Under the pieces are notes generated by a model, which did no database searches, had not been told where the DNA came from, and saw only the letters and a program-made list of their open reading frames with translations. Position numbers and translations under genes: made by a program. A DNA stretch of 64,000 nt, taken from NCBI RefSeq assembly GCF_017640745.1, contig NZ_JAEPQA010000003.1, forward strand, positions 180,945-244,944. Direction: 5' to 3'. How positions within the stretch are numbered: position 1 is the stretch's first letter; the number at the start of each line of letters is the position of its first letter. This DNA is from Nisaea sp. (lineage in GTDB: Bacteria; Pseudomonadota; Alphaproteobacteria; Thalassobaculales; Thalassobaculaceae). Of the stretch, positions 59,601 through 64,000 are shown piece by piece.

Positions 59601-59813
59601 CTCGAGTCCGTCTATCGCTATGCGCACCAGATCAAGGGGGTCTCGGGCAATCTGCGGCTGAACGACATCTATGAGCAGGCGCAGAAGGTCGAAAGCGATT
59701 TCAGGGGTGCCGCCAACGTCTCGGACGCGAGTTCCGGCGATCTGGAGCACTTGCTCGGCCTGATCGACGCGGAAATGCGATTCATCGACATGTACCTTGC
59801 CGCCCGGATTTAG
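56613..59813 (+). CDS. Hybrid sensor histidine kinase (PAS x3, HisKA, HATPase, REC x2, Hpt)
   Basis: A 1066-aa cytoplasmic phosphorelay kinase without membrane segments. Three PAS domains lie at ~20-135 (GWFWETDENHCFTYMS), ~145-260 and ~275-385. HisKA carries H415 (MSHEIRTPLNG), followed by an HATPase (NFLSNAVKF, GIGM, GTGLGLSIS). REC1 has D697 (VLLDWMMPRLDG) and REC2 D843 (VLMDIQMPVLDG), both with intact acidic pairs. The C-terminal Hpt has H1005 (AHQIKGVSGNL). A full His-Asp-His relay is possible within one chain. The output regulator is not adjacent. Its stop overlaps the convergent DUF2189 gene. Confidence 0.94.
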   Translation: MSTENQTRSEPEAALGERERLETFAEVSNGWFWETDENHCFTYMSRSVTRLVGRSPEWHYGKSRAEVGGQNLAPEVWKRHLDDLAARRPFENFVFCRTSPDGELWMRTSGKPRFASDGGFLGYSGFASNVTTEVLARREAELLREAIQQIRDPFVLWGIDDRLIVCNDAYLKLNNGIRDMLVPGAAFEEVLRAIAYQGTVKSSVGHEECWIAERMAQHQLPNFSYSTEIAGGRHLMIHEERLSNGAMAWIGLDITQLKNAERRAEELHRQLNEAIEALPDSFCYFDSQDRLMLFNGKFAEFLRSLGAPARTGLTFEETLRYAVASGLYPIEDGAEEEWIRDRLARHRSNRVIRFDQPLQGGWSRIIESSTSDGGRVGLRIDISELKAQEDELRRAREEAELANSAKSMFLANMSHEIRTPLNGVIGLSRLLSDTPLDEQQRAYMRKIEASSESLLAIINDILDFSKIEAGEMNVESVDFNLKNEIKRIDDVISLRAAEKGLSFETFIDPSAPGSLRGDPLRIGQVLLNFLSNAVKFTTRGKVTLAVRTDRIHDGRAILHFEVSDTGIGMTEEQTAKIFQSFTQADTSTTRKFGGTGLGLSISASLAELLGGEIWVKSVPGEGSVFHFRVPLQISVGSEPSEFPERLRVLVADDNETARMVVAEMLASMGGECVQVADGEQAVAAAREQGPFDLVLLDWMMPRLDGLEACRQIIENAGADGDAVPRVLIFSAEAGGQVREEARASGARGMLAKPISSSTLHDGIVSALGQAKFVDAQGDRSGGSLEDIDGLRVLLVEDNEINREIATAVLGMAGVKVTEAENGEVAVGLLRSAGRAAFDAVLMDIQMPVLDGYAATEIIRSEPEFDDLPIIAMTANALSDEKEKCFAVGMQDHVIKPVDNRKMFSALARWCTMTRDRKRATSQPEPITPVDGNEPEKSGGGNVNDTAAISPEGLSERYAPIAKMIGDESMVGRFLEQFRENFSGARAVFEGHLAEGDLESVYRYAHQIKGVSGNLRLNDIYEQAQKVESDFRGAANVSDASSGDLEHLLGLIDAEMRFIDMYLAARI

Positions 59814-60592
59814 GCCTCGAACGAGACCAGACTCTTGTAGAGGTGCCAGGTCGCATGGCCGAGCACGGGCAGCGCGACGATCAGACCGAGAAACGCCGGA
59901 ATCATCGACAGGTATAGCGTGACGCCGATTGCCGCGGCCCATCCGATCATGACCGCTGGGCTCATCGTGACGGCCTTGAAGCTGGTGATCATCGCGGTGA
60001 TGAAATCGTGTTCCTGGTCCAGCAGCAGGGGGAACGAGATCGCGGTGGCGGAGAAAAGGATCAGGGCCAGGACCGCCCCGAAAATGTGACCCAGGCCCAG
60101 GAACATCAGGCCGTCGGTCGTGGTCAGGATCACCTCAAGGAAGCCCTCGAAGCTGGTGAAGGACTGGAAACCGAGGAAAATCGCCAGCAGGACCCTCACC
60201 TGATACATCCACATGATCAGCATGAACATGGTCACGAAGGCCATCCAGCCCAGTTCGCGCCGGCGCTGCGCCACGATCACGCCGAGAATGTCTTTCCAGT
60301 TAAGCGGCTCGCCTGATGAGAGACGCCTGCTGACTTCATAGAGCCCGACGGCGGCGAACGGCCCGATCAGGGAGAAGCCGACGGCGGTCGGATAGGCGAG
60401 GTAGGAGAGATTCAGCGCCCACGCCATCGCCAGAATGGATAGCCCGCCGAGGGCGAAAAAACCGCCGAAAAACAGGCCGAAAACGGGAGCGTCGCGGAAG
60501 TCCCGCCAGCCGGCGGCAAGCGCGTTCCTGATGTCGCCGACGGTCGCGGCCCGGACATTGATCCTCGGCGGATAGATGGCATCGTCGGTCAT
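59810..60592 (-). CDS. DUF2189 integral membrane protein
   Basis: 260 aa with about six hydrophobic helices. It starts RINVRAATVGDIRNALAAGWRDFRDAPVFGLFFGGFF, the typical DUF2189 opening, followed by LIGPFAAVGLYEVSRRL and LPVLGHATWHLYKSLV at the end. Function of the family is unknown; some members are annotated near respiratory genes. It converges on the hybrid kinase gene with a 4-nt overlap and is divergent from the TRAP operon. Confidence 0.88.
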   Translation of the reverse strand: MTDDAIYPPRINVRAATVGDIRNALAAGWRDFRDAPVFGLFFGGFFALGGLSILAMAWALNLSYLAYPTAVGFSLIGPFAAVGLYEVSRRLSSGEPLNWKDILGVIVAQRRRELGWMAFVTMFMLIMWMYQVRVLLAIFLGFQSFTSFEGFLEVILTTTDGLMFLGLGHIFGAVLALILFSATAISFPLLLDQEHDFITAMITSFKAVTMSPAVMIGWAAAIGVTLYLSMIPAFLGLIVALPVLGHATWHLYKSLVSFEA

Positions 60593-60732
60593 TCAGCGTC
60601 CTCCCCAGTCTCTTTTTTTTTTGAGGCAGTTTAGGCTGCCGCGCCGGTTTGCGGAAGCGCTTCCGGCTAGCGTCCGTTCGCTCATCCGAAGAGTTTCGTT
60701 CCGGTTCGTCAGCGTCCGGTGCGCGCAACATC

Positions 60733-60784
60733 TTGACCGCTTGCCATTAGCCGATATGGTGTTTGCGAAACGCAATTTCGCAAA
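60733..60784 (+). promoter_or_regulatory. Promoter and 23-bp operator of the TAXI-TRAP operon
   Basis: TTGACC (60733-60738), 16 bases, then TATGGT (60755-60760) forms a sigma-70-type promoter. Immediately after it, TTTGCGAAA (60762-60770) and TTTCGCAAA (60776-60784) form a perfect 9-bp inverted repeat around CGCAA. The palindrome covers the predicted transcription start, the classic place for a repressor. The leader to the SBP start is ~110 nt. Confidence 0.65.
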
Positions 60785-60879
60785 AGTGCGGCAATCATCA
60801 CAAGCAGCACTTTGCAAGGGGTCCGGACCGCATTTATCTCGCGAAACCGGGTCGTCAGGGAGCCTAGAGGAGGAAATTC

Positions 60880-62040
60880 ATGGGCATTTCTTTGCATTCT
60901 ATCCGGCGTTCTGCGCTTGCCGGAGCGGTCCTTTCGGTCGCTCTCGGCGGCACTGCTTTTGCGGACGCCAAACTTCCGGACCAGCTGGCCTGGACCGCCT
61001 ACGACACCGGTACGGCGGGGTACAACCAGTCGGTCGCGATCGGCGGCGCGCTGAAGAACAAGATGGGCGTGAACCTTCGCGTCCTGCCGGGCAAGAACGA
61101 CGTCTCGCGTACCGAGCCGCTGCGTCAGGGCAAGGTGCAATTCTCCGCGACCGGCGTCGGCGCCAGCTTCATGGCGCAGGAAGGGGCGTTCGATTTCGGC
61201 TCCAAGCGCTGGGGGCCGCAGAAGATCCGCACGCTGATGATGAACAACGGCGCGATCGGCCTTGCCGTCGCCGTCGCCAACGACGTCGGCGTCAAGGAAT
61301 ACAAGGATCTGAAGGGCAAGCGGGTTTCCTGGGTGAAGGGCTCCCCCTCGCTCAACGTGAATACCGAAGCCTATCTCGCCTTCGGTGGCCTGACCTGGGA
61401 CGACGTGATCAAGGTCGAGTTCGGCGGTTTCGGTGCTTCCTGGGCCGGTATGGTGAACGGTCAGGTCGACGCGGCCTTCGCCTCCACCAACTCGGGCAAG
61501 GCTTACGAGATGGAAGCCAGCCCGCGCGGCCTGATCTGGCCGCCGACCCCGGCGAGCGATACCGAGGGCTGGGCGCGCATGACCAATATCGCCCCGTTCT
61601 TCCAGCCGACCATGGCGACCGTCGGTGCGACCATCACGAAGGAAAATCCGGCTGCAACCGGTGCCTATCCCTATCCGGTTCTGGTGGCCTATCCGGAGCA
61701 GGACGAGGACCTCGTCTACAACATGACGAAGGCCATGTACGAGCTGTTCCCGGAATATGACGGCAAGGCTCCGGGCATCAGCGGCTGGGCGCTCGACAAG
61801 CAGAACCTGAAATGGGTGGTCCCGTACCATGCCGGCGCGATCCGCTATTACAAGGAAGTTGGCAAGTGGGGCGACGCCGAGCAGGCGCATAACGACAAGC
61901 TGCTGAAGCGTCAGGAGGTTCTCGCCAAGGCCTGGGAAGGTTTCGTCGCCAAGGGCGCGTCGGACGACACCTGGGACGATGAGTGGCGCAAGGCCCGCGA
62001 AACGGCGCTGAAGGCCGAGGGTTTCACGCCGGTCTTCTGA
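60880..62040 (+). CDS. TAXI-family TRAP transporter solute-binding protein
   Basis: 386-aa periplasmic protein. Residues 1-28 are a signal peptide (SALAGAVLSVALGGTAFAD). The mature part LAWTAYDTGTAGYNQSVAIGGALKNKMGVNLRVLPGKND is the TAXI (NMT1-like) fold start, and VKEYKDLKGKRVSWV and MVNGQVDAAFAS are typical. A strong GAGGAGG precedes the ATG. It delivers an unknown solute, often an organic acid, to the fused permease encoded downstream after a hairpin. Confidence 0.92.
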   Translation: MGISLHSIRRSALAGAVLSVALGGTAFADAKLPDQLAWTAYDTGTAGYNQSVAIGGALKNKMGVNLRVLPGKNDVSRTEPLRQGKVQFSATGVGASFMAQEGAFDFGSKRWGPQKIRTLMMNNGAIGLAVAVANDVGVKEYKDLKGKRVSWVKGSPSLNVNTEAYLAFGGLTWDDVIKVEFGGFGASWAGMVNGQVDAAFASTNSGKAYEMEASPRGLIWPPTPASDTEGWARMTNIAPFFQPTMATVGATITKENPAATGAYPYPVLVAYPEQDEDLVYNMTKAMYELFPEYDGKAPGISGWALDKQNLKWVVPYHAGAIRYYKEVGKWGDAEQAHNDKLLKRQEVLAKAWEGFVAKGASDDTWDDEWRKARETALKAEGFTPVF

Positions 62041-62062
62041 TCGTCGCGACTTCAATGCGATG

Positions 62063-62086
62063 GGACGGTGCCCTCGGGTACCGTCC
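62063..62086 (+). terminator. Hairpin between TRAP SBP and permease genes
   Basis: GGACGGTGCC (62063-62072) pairs with GGTACCGTCC (62077-62086), with one G-U pair, around a 4-nt loop. It is 22 nt after the SBP stop and 45 nt before the permease ATG. No T-tract follows. It resembles the urtA-urtB and glpV-glpS hairpins in placement. Confidence 0.5.
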
Positions 62087-62131
62087 TTCGCCGTTTCCTG
62101 TCTGCAGCATTTTGTGAGTTGAGGCGCTCCG

Positions 62132-64000
62132 ATGAGTGAGCAATCTTCCCCGGCGTCGGCCAAGGCCGACGAAGTCGACGGCGGTGCCGGCGAAAAACAA
62201 CGGACCCGCACTCTTGGCGGAATCGCCAAATGGGTCTTCGTACTCTTCACGGCGGCTGCGGTGCTGCTGTCCATCAATCAGCTCTTCAACCTGCAATTCT
62301 TCGCCGGAATCGTCGTTCTCGAGGGCCGGTACCTGTTCCTTCTGGCGGGGCTCTTCCTCTCGCTGACCTTCCTGTCCTTCCCGCTCCGCGGCGAGCCGGG
62401 ATCCAGGGTCGCCTGGTACGACTGGATCCTCGCGGGCCTCGCGGCCGCGGTCGCCGGCTATTTCGCCTACACCGCCGAGATCAATCTCGAGGAGGGCTGG
62501 GAATACGCGCCGCCGGAAACGGCGCGCTGGATGTCGATCCTGTTCTGGCTGCTGATCCTGGAGGCAACGCGGCGCGCGGGCGGCCTGGTGATCTTCGGGA
62601 TCGTCTTCGTGTTCTCGCTCTACCCGACCTTTGCGGACGTGATGCCGGGCCCGATCTCAGGCTTCGCCCAGCCCTTCATGGACGCGATTCCCTATCACAT
62701 CATTTCTTCCGAGAGCTCTTTCGGCATCCCGATGAGGGCCTTCGGCAATCTCGTGATCGGCTTCATCATCTTCGGCGCGGCGCTGCAGTTCACCGGCGGC
62801 GGCGCGTTCTTCAACAACCTCGCTCTGGCCCTGGTCGGCAATCTGCGGGGCGGTGCGGCCAAGGTCGCGATCTTCGCCTCCGGCTTCATGGGGTCTCTTT
62901 CCGGCAGCGTGATCTCCAACGTTCTGACGACCGGCGCAATTTCGATCCCGGCGATGAAGAAGACCGGCTTCCCGGCGCGTTATGCAGCCGGCACGGAAGC
63001 CTGCGCCTCGACGGGCGGCGTGCTGATGCCGCCGGTCATGGGGACCACGGCCTTCGTCATGGCCTCGTTCCTCGGCCGGCCCTATCTCGAGATCGCCGCC
63101 GCGGCCGCGATCCCGTCGCTGCTCTATTATTTCGGCCTCTTCGTGCAGATCGACGCCTATGCGGCGCGCCATAACCTGCGCGGCATTCCGCGCGAGCAGT
63201 TGCCGTCGATTTCCCAGACGCTGAAGGAAGGCTGGTATTACCTCTTCGTCTTCGCGCTGCTGATCTTCCTGATGATGGTCATGCGGCAGGAGACCTGGGC
63301 GCCGTTCTTCGCGACCGGACTGCTGCTGATCATCAACCAGATCTCCAAGAAGCACCGCTTCGACCTCAAGGGCTTCTTCAACCTGATCTACAGCATCGGG
63401 CTCGGCCTGACCGAACTCGTCGCGGTACTGCTCGGCATCGGCCTGATCGTCGGCGCATTTTCCGCGACCGGTCTCGCCGGCACACTGGTGAACGACCTGA
63501 TTTTCCTCGCCGGCGGCTCGGTCTTCATGCTGCTGATCATGGGGGCGATCACCAGCTTCATCTTCGGCATGGGGATGACCGTCACCGCCTGTTACATCTT
63601 CCTCGCGGTGGTGCTCGCGCCGGCGCTGGTGAAAGCCGGGCTGAACGAGCTCGCGGTGCATCTCTTCATTCTCTACTGGGGCATGGTTTCCTTCATCACC
63701 CCGCCTGTGGCCCTCGGCGCTTTCGCCGCGGCGACCATGGCGCGGACCAATGCGATGGCCGCGGGTCTCGAGGCCATGCGTCTCGGCAGCATCATCTACT
63801 TCGTGCCGTTCTTCTTCGTGCTCAATCCGGCGCTGATCGGAGAGGGCAGCTGGACGGAGGTGCTGGTTGTACTCGCAACCGCGATTTTTGGGGTCTATCT
63901 CCTTGGCGGTGCGCTGCAAGGCTATGTCGCCGGCTTCGGCCGTTTGGGAACCGGGCCGATGGCGCTGGGAGCCAAGATCCTCTTGCTTCTGGGCGGGCTG
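62132..64000 (+). CDS. TRAP transporter fused permease (4TM-12TM), 3' end missing
   Basis: 623 codons are open to the window edge with no stop. The start ATG 62132 follows GAGGCGC. The N-terminal ~30 residues are hydrophilic; the small-subunit (DctQ-like) helices come first (WVFVLFTAAAVLLSINQLFNLQFF onward), then the large DctM-type region with FGAALQFTGGGAFFNNLALALVGNLRGGAAKVAIFASGFMGSLSGS and STGGVLMPPVMGTTAFVMASFL. Fused permeases of this kind pair with TAXI proteins, as here. The missing end is probably short, as such proteins are usually ~640-870 aa. Confidence 0.92.
   Translation, partial: MSEQSSPASAKADEVDGGAGEKQRTRTLGGIAKWVFVLFTAAAVLLSINQLFNLQFFAGIVVLEGRYLFLLAGLFLSLTFLSFPLRGEPGSRVAWYDWILAGLAAAVAGYFAYTAEINLEEGWEYAPPETARWMSILFWLLILEATRRAGGLVIFGIVFVFSLYPTFADVMPGPISGFAQPFMDAIPYHIISSESSFGIPMRAFGNLVIGFIIFGAALQFTGGGAFFNNLALALVGNLRGGAAKVAIFASGFMGSLSGSVISNVLTTGAISIPAMKKTGFPARYAAGTEACASTGGVLMPPVMGTTAFVMASFLGRPYLEIAAAAAIPSLLYYFGLFVQIDAYAARHNLRGIPREQLPSISQTLKEGWYYLFVFALLIFLMMVMRQETWAPFFATGLLLIINQISKKHRFDLKGFFNLIYSIGLGLTELVAVLLGIGLIVGAFSATGLAGTLVNDLIFLAGGSVFMLLIMGAITSFIFGMGMTVTACYIFLAVVLAPALVKAGLNELAVHLFILYWGMVSFITPPVALGAFAAATMARTNAMAAGLEAMRLGSIIYFVPFFFVLNPALIGEGSWTEVLVVLATAIFGVYLLGGALQGYVAGFGRLGTGPMALGAKILLLLGGL

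Noticed and set aside
60709..62277. 522-codon leftward frame opposite the TAXI binding protein
   Set aside because: It covers the promoter, operator and coding region of a convincing gene and has no family resemblance.

Overview
The window is high-GC chromosomal DNA with short intergenic gaps and many 4-nt start/stop overlaps. The gene content suggests an alphaproteobacterium, most likely a marine Rhodospirillales-type heterotroph. The reasons are a urt-ure urea module with RpoN/NtrC-type signals, a GlpSTPQUV-type glycerol ABC importer, a TAXI-TRAP transporter, a NavBac-type sodium channel, a trimethylamine-methyltransferase-like protein and several WFWE-type PAS kinases. The lineage is an inference from gene content, not from a marker gene. 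I saw no rRNA, tRNA, CRISPR array, insertion sequence or integrase.

Layout. 1-2314: end of a peptide-type ABC importer (permease C-terminus and two ATPases). 2575-13356: a chemosensory island. It has an unrecognised 578-aa protein, a phage-type DUF7666-like protein on the opposite strand, a stand-alone receiver, a double-CheW adaptor and a very large CheA; converging on them is an mcp-cheR-cheB operon whose CheB has a degenerate receiver. 13809-28099: urea acquisition and hydrolysis. urtABCDE has an NtrC-like site and a sigma-54 promoter; ureDABCEFG has a second sigma-54 promoter. Between them lie a membrane PAS histidine kinase and a FabI-like reductase on the other strand.

28107-42100: a mixed metabolic region. 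It holds a renalase-like flavoprotein overlapping a DCC-family protein, a glucosaminidase-fold protein, a GntR/FCD regulator with an IPMDH-like dehydrogenase under tandem 12-bp operators, a divergent pair of alpha/beta hydrolases (one with the fluoroacetate dehalogenase active site), two tandem PAS-like paralogues, a thioesterase, a crotonase lacking one catalytic Glu, a LigI-like amidohydrolase, HU with strong terminators, a NavBac channel, a CMD-family protein and a non-pyrrolysine MttB homologue.

42170-50909: glycerol uptake and oxidation. A leftward glpV-S-T-P-Q-U operon is divergent from glpR-glpD; no glpK is present here. The two ATPases are asymmetric: all visible defects fall in one composite ATP site. 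51013-60592: an EamA exporter, a domain-permuted aconitase-family enzyme, uracil phosphoribosyltransferase, a class III CoA-transferase, a VOC protein, a 1066-aa phosphorelay kinase and a DUF2189 membrane protein. 60733-64000: a TAXI-TRAP operon with a promoter and a perfect 9-bp inverted-repeat operator; its permease runs off the window.

Two patterns cross these regions. Three operons that begin with a solute-binding-protein gene (urt, glp, TRAP) each carry a GC-rich hairpin just after that gene, which fits excess production of the binding protein. Nitrogen control is readable directly in DNA, since the urea importer and urease both have near-consensus -24/-12 promoters. The most unusual system is the chemosensory island, with its split receiver/esterase arrangement, expanded CheA and unrecognised companion genes.
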